Source: Streptomyces dengpaensis
GTDB lineage: Bacteria > Actinomycetota > Actinomycetes > Streptomycetales > Streptomycetaceae
Direction: 5' to 3'
DNA length: 64,000 nt
NCBI RefSeq assembly: GCF_002946835.1
Contig: NZ_CP026652.1
Span: forward strand, 5,270,001 to 5,334,000
In this document: one piece after another, positions 40,886 to 49,070 of the stretch
Layout of the letters: each line of letters opens with the position of its first letter
How positions within the stretch are numbered: position 1 is the stretch's first letter
Position numbers and translations under genes: made by a program
Notes under the pieces: generated by a model
What the model was told of the DNA's origin: nothing
The model's database searches: none
Seen by the model: only the letters and a program-made list of their open reading frames with translations

Positions 40886-42493
40886 ATGGTGCGTGCGTGG
40901 GTGAGACGGTCGGGCATCCGGCGCCTGGAGAGATGGCGGCGTCCGGAGGGCCGGCGGCGCCTGGAGGACATGCGGCGCCTGGGGGGCTTGGGGCGCCTGG
41001 AGCGCTTGCGGCGTCCGGAGGCGGTGGCCGTCCTGCTGCCCGTGGCCGTCATGCTCGTGCTCGGGCTCTGGGGGCTCGACCGCGGCGGCATGTGGCGCGA
41101 TGAGGCGGTGACCTTTCAGGTCGCACGGCGCACGGTTCCGCAGATCTGGCAGCTGCTGCACTCCGTCGACGCGGTGCACGGCCTGTACTACCTCCTGATG
41201 CACCCCGTCCTGGCCCTCGCCCCGTACCCCGGCGAGGTCGCCCTCCGGCTCCCCTCGGTCTGTGCCGCCGCCGCGACCACCGGCTTCGTCGCCGCCCTCG
41301 GCATCCGCCTGAGCCGCCCGCGGGTCGGCCTCTGGGCGGGACTGCTGTACGCCGTCACGCCCATGGCCGGGCACTTCGCCCAGGAAGGCCGCTCGTACGC
41401 GCTCGTCGCGGCCGGGGCGGCGGCATCGACCTGGCTGCTGGTGCGGGCCCTGCGATCGGGGCGGTCGGGTGTCTGGTGGGTCTACGGAGCGGTCGTCGCC
41501 GTCACGTGCCTGCTGCACGAACTGGCGGTCCTCGTACTCCTCGCCCATGCGATGACGCTGGCGCTCGCACGCGTGCCGGCGCGGGTGTGGCGGAGGTGGG
41601 GCTGCGCGGCGGGAGCCGCGGTCCTGATCCTGGCCCCGCTCATCCTCGTCTCGCAGGGCCAGTCCGCGCAGGTCGCCTGGCTGACGCACCCCGGCCTCGG
41701 GAGCGTGCGGCGCCTGCTGGGGGCGTTCACGGGCCCCGCGTGGCTGGTGATCGTGCCGTACGTGGTCCTGATCGCGCTCGCGCTGCGGCCACCGCGCGTG
41801 CGGCGGGGCGAACCGTCGCTCCCGGCGGTCGCCCTGCCGCTGATGGTGGTCCCGCCCGCGGCGCTGATGGCGGTCTCGCGGTTCTGGCCGCTGTACGACG
41901 ACCGCTATGTGCTGTACGCCCTCGCCGGGGCGCCGCTGCTCGCGGCGGCGGGCGGTGAGCGTCTGGTGAGCCTGGTGTCGCGGCTGCCGTTCTCCCCTCC
42001 GGGCGGACGGCACGTCACCCTCACCGGCGCCCTGGCGGTCGCCCTCGCCTTCGCCGTCCAGCTCCCCCACCTCCGCCAGGACCGCAAGGCCGACCACCGT
42101 GCCGACAACCTCGCGGCCGTCTCCGCCACGGTGAGGCGCGAACTGAGCCCCGGCGACAAGGTGTTGTTCCTGCCGTCGATCGTGCGGCGCTCGGCACTGG
42201 CGTACCCGAAGGGCTTCCGCGGGGTCCGGGACATCGCGCTGAGGGTGCCGGCCCCGACGTCCGGAACGCTGTACGGCGAGGAGACGGGCCCGGCGGAACT
42301 GCGCCGCCGCCTGGCCCGGCTCGACCGCGTGTGGGTGGTCGCGGAGCCGTTCGCGATGCGGCCGGCCTGGTCCCCGCGAAGCCCGACCGAGCGGGTCAAA
42401 CTCGCTGTGATCGAGGGGGAGTTCGCGCCCAGGCAGGAGGTCGTACGGAAGGGGGTGACGCTGCGGCTGTACGTCCGCAGGGACGCCCCGTAA
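40886..42493 (+). CDS. Polytopic GT39-like glycosyltransferase
   Basis: A 535-residue protein. After a repetitive Arg/Leu-rich N-terminus (about 45 residues, encoded by repeats of GGCGCCTGGAG) come 10-11 hydrophobic helices. GMWRDEAVTF near residue 68 holds the conserved DE of PMT/ArnT-type glycosyltransferases, and HGLYYLLMHP and AQEGRSYAL match the family. These enzymes use polyprenyl-phosphate sugars outside the membrane. A C-terminal soluble domain ends the protein. Acceptor unknown. Confidence 0.85.
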   Translation: MVRAWVRRSGIRRLERWRRPEGRRRLEDMRRLGGLGRLERLRRPEAVAVLLPVAVMLVLGLWGLDRGGMWRDEAVTFQVARRTVPQIWQLLHSVDAVHGLYYLLMHPVLALAPYPGEVALRLPSVCAAAATTGFVAALGIRLSRPRVGLWAGLLYAVTPMAGHFAQEGRSYALVAAGAAASTWLLVRALRSGRSGVWWVYGAVVAVTCLLHELAVLVLLAHAMTLALARVPARVWRRWGCAAGAAVLILAPLILVSQGQSAQVAWLTHPGLGSVRRLLGAFTGPAWLVIVPYVVLIALALRPPRVRRGEPSLPAVALPLMVVPPAALMAVSRFWPLYDDRYVLYALAGAPLLAAAGGERLVSLVSRLPFSPPGGRHVTLTGALAVALAFAVQLPHLRQDRKADHRADNLAAVSATVRRELSPGDKVLFLPSIVRRSALAYPKGFRGVRDIALRVPAPTSGTLYGEETGPAELRRRLARLDRVWVVAEPFAMRPAWSPRSPTERVKLAVIEGEFAPRQEVVRKGVTLRLYVRRDAP

Positions 42494-42573
42494 GGGGCGG
42501 CCTGTGACCTGTGCGGCTCAACCGCGTGTCGGCCGCAGTGGCTCGCAGCCGACGAGCCACCCCTGAGCTGAAC

Positions 42574-43083
42574 TCAGACGCAGCCCGGCGTCTCCTCCAG
42601 GGCCGCCGCGTCCAGCGCCGCCGTCAGACGGTCCAGACGCGAGCGCAGCTCGCGGATCTCGTCGAGGTCGGCGCCCGTGGCACGGGCGATCCGGCGCGGC
42701 ACCTCCACCGCACGCTCGCGCAGGGCGGCCCCCTCCTCGGTGAGGTCGACGTGCACCGAGCGCTCGTCGTGGGCGCTGCGCTCACGCCGTACGAGACCGG
42801 CCGCCTCCAGCCGCTTCAGCAGCGGCGACAGCGTCCCGGAGTCGAGTCGCAGATGTTCGCCGACCTTCTTCACGGACAGCTCGCCGTGCTCCCACAGCAC
42901 CAGCATCACCAGGTACTGGGGGTAGGTGAGCCCGAGGTCCTTGAGGATCACCCGGTACAGACCGCCGAAGGCGCGCGACGCGGCGTTCAGGGAGAAACAG
43001 ATCTGCTGGTCGAGACGGAGGTAGTCCCCGGCGGGCACGGTCTCGGGGCTCGGGGCGGTCGGTGTGGTCGGCGCAGCGCTCAT
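42574..43083 (-). CDS. ohrR: OhrR, MarR-family peroxide sensor
   Basis: A 169-residue MarR-type regulator; ATG at 43083. QICFSLNAASRAF contains the reactive cysteine of OhrR near residue 28. The winged HTH LSVKKVGEHLRLDSGTLSPLLKRLEAAGLVRRERSAHDERSV is complete. Organic peroxides oxidise the cysteine and release it from the ohr promoter. It is divergent from ohr with a 124-base gap. Confidence 0.93.
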   Translation of the reverse strand: MSAAPTTPTAPSPETVPAGDYLRLDQQICFSLNAASRAFGGLYRVILKDLGLTYPQYLVMLVLWEHGELSVKKVGEHLRLDSGTLSPLLKRLEAAGLVRRERSAHDERSVHVDLTEEGAALRERAVEVPRRIARATGADLDEIRELRSRLDRLTAALDAAALEETPGCV

Positions 43084-43114
43084 GCCTCCAGGATAGCTCT
43101 TGCCTGCCATTGGG

Positions 43115-43143
43115 TTGTGCGCAATTGAATTGAGTGCTCTACT
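43115..43143 (+). promoter_or_regulatory. ohr promoter with OhrR-like operator
   Basis: TTGTGC (43115-43120) and TCTACT (43138-43143) have a 17-base spacer containing the AT-rich dyad CAATTGAATTG (43122-43132) and adjoining TTGTGCGCAA. OhrR operators are AT-rich inverted repeats over the promoter, so this is the expected control site of both divergent genes. Confidence 0.6.
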
Positions 43144-43207
43144 AGTGGCCGTGAGGCGGTCGGACCGGCCGCCCCGACAGGACTTTCACTTGAGAGGGAC
43201 GGTCACC

Positions 43208-43621
43208 ATGGACGCCATCTACACGGCTGTAGCCACCGCCACCCACGGCCGCGACGGCCGCGCGTACAGCTCCGACGGCAAGCTGGACGTCCAGCTCGCC
43301 CCGCCGGTGGAGCTGGGCGGCAACGGGCAGGGCACCAACCCGGAGCAGCTGTTCGCCGCTGGTTACGCCGCCTGTTTCGCCAGCGCCCTCGGTGTCGTCG
43401 GCCGCGCGGCCAAGGTCGACGTCAGCGAGGCCGCGGTGACCGGCGAGGTCGGCATCGGCAAGCAGGGCGAGGGCTTCGGTCTGAAGGCGACGCTGCGCAT
43501 CGAGCTGCCCGCGACCGTGGACGCGGAGACCGGCCGCAAGCTGGTCGAGCAGGCCCACCAGGTCTGCCCCTACTCCAACGCCACTCGCGGCAACATCGAG
43601 GTCAACCTCGTCATCGAGTAG
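43208..43621 (+). CDS. ohr: Organic hydroperoxide reductase Ohr
   Basis: A 137-residue OsmC/Ohr protein from ATG at 43208 with GAGAGGGAC upstream. AAGYAACFASAL carries the peroxidatic cysteine and AHQVCPYSNATRGN the resolving one. GRDGRAYSSDGKLDVQLAPP is the Ohr-type N-terminus. It reduces organic peroxides using lipoylated protein as electron donor. It is expressed from the divergent, OhrR-controlled promoter. Confidence 0.96.
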   Translation: MDAIYTAVATATHGRDGRAYSSDGKLDVQLAPPVELGGNGQGTNPEQLFAAGYAACFASALGVVGRAAKVDVSEAAVTGEVGIGKQGEGFGLKATLRIELPATVDAETGRKLVEQAHQVCPYSNATRGNIEVNLVIE

Positions 43622-43761
43622 CCGACCCGGCTCCCCCGATCCGCGCCGGCACCGCCCTGCCCTGCCGGCTGCACGCCACCACGGCCTCCCCGGGCACCCT
43701 GTGCCGGCGTGTCAGCGAGTGCCGGCGCTCCCGGCCGGGTCTCCACGAGGCCCGGCCGGGT

Positions 43762-45318
43762 TCAACGTACCCGCGCCAGCACCTCGCCCGTCTCCGGGCT
43801 CCACGCCACCACCGTCGCCTCCTCGGGCACCTGCCGCCAGCGCGTGAGCAGCAGCCAGCGGACGTGGTACCGGCGGGCGACGGCGGTGCGTTCGACGCGG
43901 GTCGAGGCCGGGTCGAGATAGCCGCGGACCGCCGCGAGCCGCCGCTGCCGCTCTCCCTCGTCGAGGGCGGGGTCGGGCCAGGCGGGCGCGGCGAGGTCCG
44001 GGCCGTATCCCGCGATCAGGTGGACGGCGTAGTACCCGTCCGTGATGACCGCCTCGCCGGGATTGATGTACCGCGCCGCCCACGCGTACGTCGGCCAGCG
44101 CGGCGGCTGGTCGAAGCCGACCGGGTCGAGCGGGCGCGGCACCACCGCCCCGGCGTGCACCGTGAGGAAGCCGGCGCAGGCGCCCACGGCCGCCGCGAGC
44201 CCGAGGCCGTACCGCCATCGGGGCCACGGCCGGTACGCCGCCAGCTCCACCCCGAGCGCGAACTGCAGCGGCACCAGGGTGAGTCCCAGGATCCTGCCGT
44301 ACGTGTAGTGCCCGCTGACCCAGCCGTACACCACCACCAGGCACTCCAGGGCGAACATCAGCACCAGCGGGTCCCGCCAGGACAGGCGCGCCCGCAGGCA
44401 CAGCGCGGGCAGCCCGATCAGCGCCAGCCAGAAGTGCCCGGGCATCCCCTCGTACAGCCGCTCGTGCATCGCGTCCACGCTGCGGTCGCCGGTCAGCGCG
44501 AAGACGTCGAAGTACGGCCAGCAGTACGCGGCGAGGAGCGCCGCCGCGCCCGTCAGCGCCCACCGGCCCACGAGGGCGGCCCGCCACCCCCGCTGCCATC
44601 CCGCGACGAAGGCGATCGCGCCCAGCACCGCCGCGATGGACGTGATCGGATGCACGAGCAGGATCAGCCCGTACAGGCCGCCGAGCCCCGCGTACCCGGA
44701 GAAGCTTCTGAGGCCGCTCGGGCCGACGTACCGGACGGGCCCGCCGATGGCTCCCGCGCGCTTGCCCGTCAACGCCCAGGCCCAGAAGGCCAGTCCGATG
44801 GCGAACGTCGACGGATAGCCGAGGTTCCCCGTCATCGACATCAGCCCGAGGTAGCCGCTCCACCAGGCACGCTCGGTGCCCCACAGCAGCACCATGGCGA
44901 GCAGCCCCAGCACCGGGGCCCAGGGACGGGGTGTCAGCACGCGCACGAAGCGGCCGATGCCGGTCAGCAGGACCAGCAGGTTGAACGGTCCCGCGAGCCG
45001 TACGACCGCCCAGCCGTCAAGGCCGGTCAGCCGGGCGAAGGCTCCCTGCGCCACGGCGTACGGCGAGTAGTAGGGGCTGCCCGCGCCGGGCAGGTCCGCC
45101 ATCGGGTGGAGCGGGTGGAGGAGGTGCGCCTTGAGGCGTTCGACGACCGCCGCGTGCTGGCCGGCGTCGCAGCACAGCGGGACGCGCCAGTACGCGAGCG
45201 ACATCACCAGCCAGAACAGCGCGCCGACGAGCTGGTACGGCGTCGGACGCCAGGCGCCACCGCCGCGCAGCGCGGTGGCGCCGCGCACGGTCCGCCGGAA
45301 GAGAACGTCGGCGCTCAC
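43762..45318 (-). CDS. Polytopic membrane glycosyltransferase-like protein
   Basis: A 518-residue integral membrane protein with about 12 hydrophobic helices and a C-terminal soluble part (GYLDPASTRVERTAVARRYHVRWLLLT). The short acidic CCDAGQH near residue 50 and GSPYYSPYAVAQGAFARL resemble GT-C type enzymes, but the usual DE/DD motif is not clear. It is divergent from ohr and precedes the next glycosyltransferase operon. It probably helps to decorate a surface glycan. Substrate unknown. Confidence 0.75.
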   Translation of the reverse strand: MSADVLFRRTVRGATALRGGGAWRPTPYQLVGALFWLVMSLAYWRVPLCCDAGQHAAVVERLKAHLLHPLHPMADLPGAGSPYYSPYAVAQGAFARLTGLDGWAVVRLAGPFNLLVLLTGIGRFVRVLTPRPWAPVLGLLAMVLLWGTERAWWSGYLGLMSMTGNLGYPSTFAIGLAFWAWALTGKRAGAIGGPVRYVGPSGLRSFSGYAGLGGLYGLILLVHPITSIAAVLGAIAFVAGWQRGWRAALVGRWALTGAAALLAAYCWPYFDVFALTGDRSVDAMHERLYEGMPGHFWLALIGLPALCLRARLSWRDPLVLMFALECLVVVYGWVSGHYTYGRILGLTLVPLQFALGVELAAYRPWPRWRYGLGLAAAVGACAGFLTVHAGAVVPRPLDPVGFDQPPRWPTYAWAARYINPGEAVITDGYYAVHLIAGYGPDLAAPAWPDPALDEGERQRRLAAVRGYLDPASTRVERTAVARRYHVRWLLLTRWRQVPEEATVVAWSPETGEVLARVR

Positions 45319-45417
45319 CGGACAGAGGGGGAGGAGAGATGAGGCTCGGCGGGTCGGGCTGGATATGACATTTGCCGTATATGCCCGCTTGGGTCAATGG
45401 CCTAGCCGGGCATCACC

Positions 45418-45480
45418 TCATCGAGCGACCTTGGTGACTCACATCGAGCGACCTCGGTGCCTCATCGAGCGACCTCGGCG
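45418..45480. repeat. Three copies of CATCGAGCGACCT at a gene 3' end
   Basis: CATCGAGCGACCTYGG-type units begin at 45419, 45442 and 45463, spaced 23 and 21 bases. The last contains the TGA stop and the final codons of the 45462-46841 gene; the other two are displaced copies beyond its stop. Confidence 0.65.
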
Positions 45481-46841
45481 TCCCTCCGCAGCGGGCCCGG
45501 CACCGTACCGGCCGAGGCCCGCACCCGTGGCCGTACGACGCCCTCCACCAGCAGCGGAATCCCCAGCACCGGCAGCAGCCACACCACCACGATCAGCCGG
45601 TCGCCCCAGATGTTGATGTCGGGGTGCCCGGCCTGGTTGAGGACTCCGGTGAACGCGGCCGCGAGCAGGAAGCCGCCGAAGGCGGGACGGCCGCGCAGCG
45701 CGCCCCACGCGGCGGCCACCACGGCCGTCAGGAAGACCGGCTCCCACAGTTGGCGGCGCAGCCACTCCACCCAGAAGCCCACCTCCAGGTGGAGGAACTC
45801 CGGCCACGGGTGGGCGCGGTCGGGACGCGAGAAGTGAGCCGTGAGCAGGTCCTGGAGGCTCTCGGACTCGGACGGGTAGTGCAGCGCCCGCGCCATGAGG
45901 ACCGTGGCCACCGCCCCGCAGCCCGCCACCACCGCGAGCGTCCCGAGCGGCTGCCGCAGCCACGTCCGCAGCCATGGACGCGGGGACTTCCGCAACGGCC
46001 GGCGCAGCCCCCCGCGCCGTACGCCGATCACCGCGCACGCGCCCCCCAGGCACAGCCCGAGGAACAGCGCCTGCGAGTGCTTCACCGTGAAGAGCGCGGC
46101 CAGGGACGCCCCGACCAGCCAGGTCCCGGCCCGCGCGCGGCCCTCCAGCACCTGCGCGCAGCCCCACAGCGCCGCCAGAGTCAGCGTCAGCAGCAGGCCC
46201 TCGGTCATCGGGCGCATGGCCGTCGTGCCGCACGGCAGCACGTAGAAGAGGGCTTGTCCGGCCAGGGCCGTGCCGGTGGGGGCGCGCAGCGTGCGCAGCA
46301 CCAGGAAGGCGAGGACGCCACCGGTGACCGTGATGGCGACGCCCGACGCCCACAGGCCCCACTTCACGCCCAGCACCGTGATGAACGGCACCAGCAGCGC
46401 CGGATATCCGGGCCGGGCCTCGAAGATCCGCATGAAGCGCGGCGGCATGAACGGCACGGTGTGTCCTGCCGTCTCCCTGGCCCGCAGCCTCTGCGACACC
46501 CCCCGCCACAGGTCGCGACGGCACTCCTCCATGACCCGCCGCGTGGGGCTCGGCCTGTGGAAGCGCATCACGTGGACGCTCTGGTTGCGACGTGCGATGG
46601 ACGCCTTGCCCGCGCAGGCGTAGTCGATGGTGAGCGCGGCCGCGTCCTGTTTGCTCTCGCCGCGCAGACTCAGCGCGTACGAGAGGTAGTTCTTGGTGTC
46701 GGGGGTGTCCCGGCCGCTGATGTTGGCGAGCTGGAGGACGGCGAAGACGGCGGCGATCACCACCACCCACGACCGGGGAGAACGCGGCCTGACGAGGCGC
46801 GGCTTCACGGCGAAGCGCCGCATCCCAACGACGCGCGGCAT
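45462..46841 (-). CDS. Polytopic membrane glycosyltransferase (GT-C type)
   Basis: A 459-residue protein. ATG at 46841 overlaps the upstream stop by one base (a GTG at 46844 is the alternative). About 10 hydrophobic helices are present. The first external loop has SGRDTPDTKNYLSYALSLRG and IDYACAGK, and a central ALFTVKHSQALFLGL segment is seen. This is the layout of polyprenyl-sugar-dependent transferases. It closes an operon of TagF-like genes. Confidence 0.75.
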   Translation of the reverse strand: MPRVVGMRRFAVKPRLVRPRSPRSWVVVIAAVFAVLQLANISGRDTPDTKNYLSYALSLRGESKQDAAALTIDYACAGKASIARRNQSVHVMRFHRPSPTRRVMEECRRDLWRGVSQRLRARETAGHTVPFMPPRFMRIFEARPGYPALLVPFITVLGVKWGLWASGVAITVTGGVLAFLVLRTLRAPTGTALAGQALFYVLPCGTTAMRPMTEGLLLTLTLAALWGCAQVLEGRARAGTWLVGASLAALFTVKHSQALFLGLCLGGACAVIGVRRGGLRRPLRKSPRPWLRTWLRQPLGTLAVVAGCGAVATVLMARALHYPSESESLQDLLTAHFSRPDRAHPWPEFLHLEVGFWVEWLRRQLWEPVFLTAVVAAAWGALRGRPAFGGFLLAAAFTGVLNQAGHPDINIWGDRLIVVVWLLPVLGIPLLVEGVVRPRVRASAGTVPGPLRRDAEVAR

Positions 46842-49069
46842 CACGACGACGCGAGGACGTCGTGTTCCGCGTGCGCCGGTGCCGGGACGACGGAGACCGG
46901 CTCGTCGACCTTCTCGCCGAGCATCAGCGTCCGCACCACCCGCTCGGCCGCCCGCCCGTCGTCGTACTCGCAGAACCGCGCCCGGAACCCGGTCCGCAGC
47001 CGTGCCGCCTCCGCGTCCTGCCACGCCCCGGACGCGAACAGCCTCGTCAACTCCCGGTAGGAGTAAGCCACATGACCCGGCGCGTCGGCCGTGATGTCGA
47101 AGTAGGCGCCCCGGCTTGCCGCGTACGCCCCCCAGTCGTCCGCGTGGATCACGATCGGCCGGTCGAGGTTGGCGTAGTCGAACATGAGGGCCGAGTAGTC
47201 CGTGACCAGCACGTCGGAGGCGAGCATCAGGTCCTCGACGCGCGGCTCGTCCGTCGCGTCGAGGACGACTCCGCGCCGGTGCAGCTCGGACAGGCCCATC
47301 CCGCGCGCCGGGCCGTCCGCCAGCGACGGATGCAGCCGTACGACGAGGGTGTGGCCCTTTCCGAGGTCGTCGGCGAACCGGGCGAGGTCGACGCGGTCGA
47401 CGTGCCCGCCGCGGATGTAGTCGCGGCGCGTCGGCGCGTACAGCACCACCCGGTGGCCGGCCGGAATGCCGAGGCGGGCGCGGACCGCCGCACCGTCCTC
47501 GGGCCGCGCCCGTACGAGGACGTCGTTGCGCGGGCTGCCGGTGCGCAGCGAGGTGAAGTGGCAGGGGTAGGCACGGTCCCAGACCAGCTCGGAGTGGCGG
47601 TTGGCGACCAGGCTGTAGTCCCAGCGGTCGGCGCGGCGCAGCATCTGCGGTACGTCGAGGCCGTGCCGGGCACCCGGCTTGTCCAGCAGATCGGCCGCCA
47701 TGTACTTCAGCGGGGTGCCCTGGTGGGTGTGGATGTGGACGCTTCCGGGGCGCTTGACCAGCGTGCCCGGCCAGTTGACGTTGTTGACGAAGTAGGTAGC
47801 CCGCGCGGTGACCTGGCGGTAGCGCAGGGAGTCGAGGAGTACATGCTCGACATCAGGGGGCAGCAGCGCCGCCTGTTCCTCGTCGCGCACCACCCACACG
47901 CCCCGGATGTGCGGCGCGATCTCCCGTGCCTTGTCGTACACGGCCGCCGGGTCGCCGAGCAGCCCCCGGTGCGAGAACGCCGAGTACACCGCCAACCCGG
48001 GGTCCAGCGGCCGGTGTTCGTGCGCGGCGGACCAGCCGCGCTTGACCCGCGTGGCGGCGGCCCTGCGCGCCTGCTGCCCGCGCCGGCCGAGCTCCCTGCC
48101 GACTCGGCCGGCCTGCCGCCGGGCGCGGTAGCGCGCGAAACCGCCCTCCAGTACCCGCAGTTCGGCAGGCAGGGGACCCGTCATGCCGCCCTTGTGCTTA
48201 CGGAAGAGCGCGGCCGTGAGCCGGAAGAACTCGGCCTTGTCGGACTCGGGCAGCCGGTCCGGCTTGGAGAGGATGTCCAGACAGTGCTCGCCCATCTTGG
48301 TGTGCAGATACGGGCGCCAACTCGCCAGGTCCGGCCGGGAGTCGAGGAAGGCGAAGACCCGCTCGTACTGGTCGTGGATGTCGAAGTGCTTTCGGCTGGT
48401 GGTGGACAGGATGTTGCCCTGGCGGCGCTGGCGGTAGGCCAGGCAGATCCGGTCCAGCGCCACGATCCGCTCCGCGCTGAGCATCACCGGGAAGGTCCAG
48501 GGCGTGTCCTCGTAGTAGCCAGGCGGGAAGGCGAAGCCCTCGCGCATGACGAACTCGCGGCGGTAGACCTTGTTCCACACCACCATCAACAGGTCGAGGA
48601 TCTCCGGGTGTTCGGCGGCTGTGAAGGGGCCGTCACCGGCCTCGGCCAGCACCCGCGCGAGCACGTTCCTGCGCGTCCCGCCCCACCAGTAGGTGCGCGC
48701 GTAGTCGAACACGAGGACATCGGCGTCATCGGGGTTGGCGGTCTCGTCCAGCCGGTCGGCGATGGCGCGCAGCGCGCCCGGGGTGAGCGTGTCGTCGCTG
48801 TCGAGGAAGAAGAGGAAGTCCCCGGTGGCGTACGGCATTCCGGCGTTCCTGGCCGGGCCGAGCCCCACGTTCTCGGGCAGATGCAGGACCCGTACGCGCC
48901 GGTCGCGGGCCGCGTACTCGTCGAGGATCGCGCCGCAGCCGTCCGGTGAGCAGTCGTCGACGGCGATGACTTCGAGGTTCGTGTACGACTGCTCCAGGAC
49001 GGAGTCGAGGCACTCGCGCAGAAAGCCCTGCACCTTGAAGACGGGGATGATGATGCTGAAGCGGGGCAC
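46841..49069 (-). CDS. GT2 plus TagF-like polyol-phosphate transferase (paralogue A)
   Basis: A 742-residue fusion. The GT2 domain (1-220) begins PRFSIIIPVFKVQGFL with VIAVDDCSPDG and FLDSDDTLT. A linker with basic helices follows, then the TagF-type domain (370-725) with THQGTPLKYM, YAPTRRDYIRGG and TDYSALMFDYANLDRP. It is the last of three tandem paralogues and lies one base after the middle one. The glutamine in HQGTPLK replaces the usual WHG Trp-His context and may affect substrate. Confidence 0.9.
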   Translation of the reverse strand: MPRFSIIIPVFKVQGFLRECLDSVLEQSYTNLEVIAVDDCSPDGCGAILDEYAARDRRVRVLHLPENVGLGPARNAGMPYATGDFLFFLDSDDTLTPGALRAIADRLDETANPDDADVLVFDYARTYWWGGTRRNVLARVLAEAGDGPFTAAEHPEILDLLMVVWNKVYRREFVMREGFAFPPGYYEDTPWTFPVMLSAERIVALDRICLAYRQRRQGNILSTTSRKHFDIHDQYERVFAFLDSRPDLASWRPYLHTKMGEHCLDILSKPDRLPESDKAEFFRLTAALFRKHKGGMTGPLPAELRVLEGGFARYRARRQAGRVGRELGRRGQQARRAAATRVKRGWSAAHEHRPLDPGLAVYSAFSHRGLLGDPAAVYDKAREIAPHIRGVWVVRDEEQAALLPPDVEHVLLDSLRYRQVTARATYFVNNVNWPGTLVKRPGSVHIHTHQGTPLKYMAADLLDKPGARHGLDVPQMLRRADRWDYSLVANRHSELVWDRAYPCHFTSLRTGSPRNDVLVRARPEDGAAVRARLGIPAGHRVVLYAPTRRDYIRGGHVDRVDLARFADDLGKGHTLVVRLHPSLADGPARGMGLSELHRRGVVLDATDEPRVEDLMLASDVLVTDYSALMFDYANLDRPIVIHADDWGAYAASRGAYFDITADAPGHVAYSYRELTRLFASGAWQDAEAARLRTGFRARFCEYDDGRAAERVVRTLMLGEKVDEPVSVVPAPAHAEHDVLASS

Positions 49070-49070
49070 G

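Noticed and set aside
45418..45480. Three spaced repeats considered as a CRISPR array
   Set aside because: Units are about 16 bases with 5-8-base gaps, one lies inside a coding end, and no cas gene is present.
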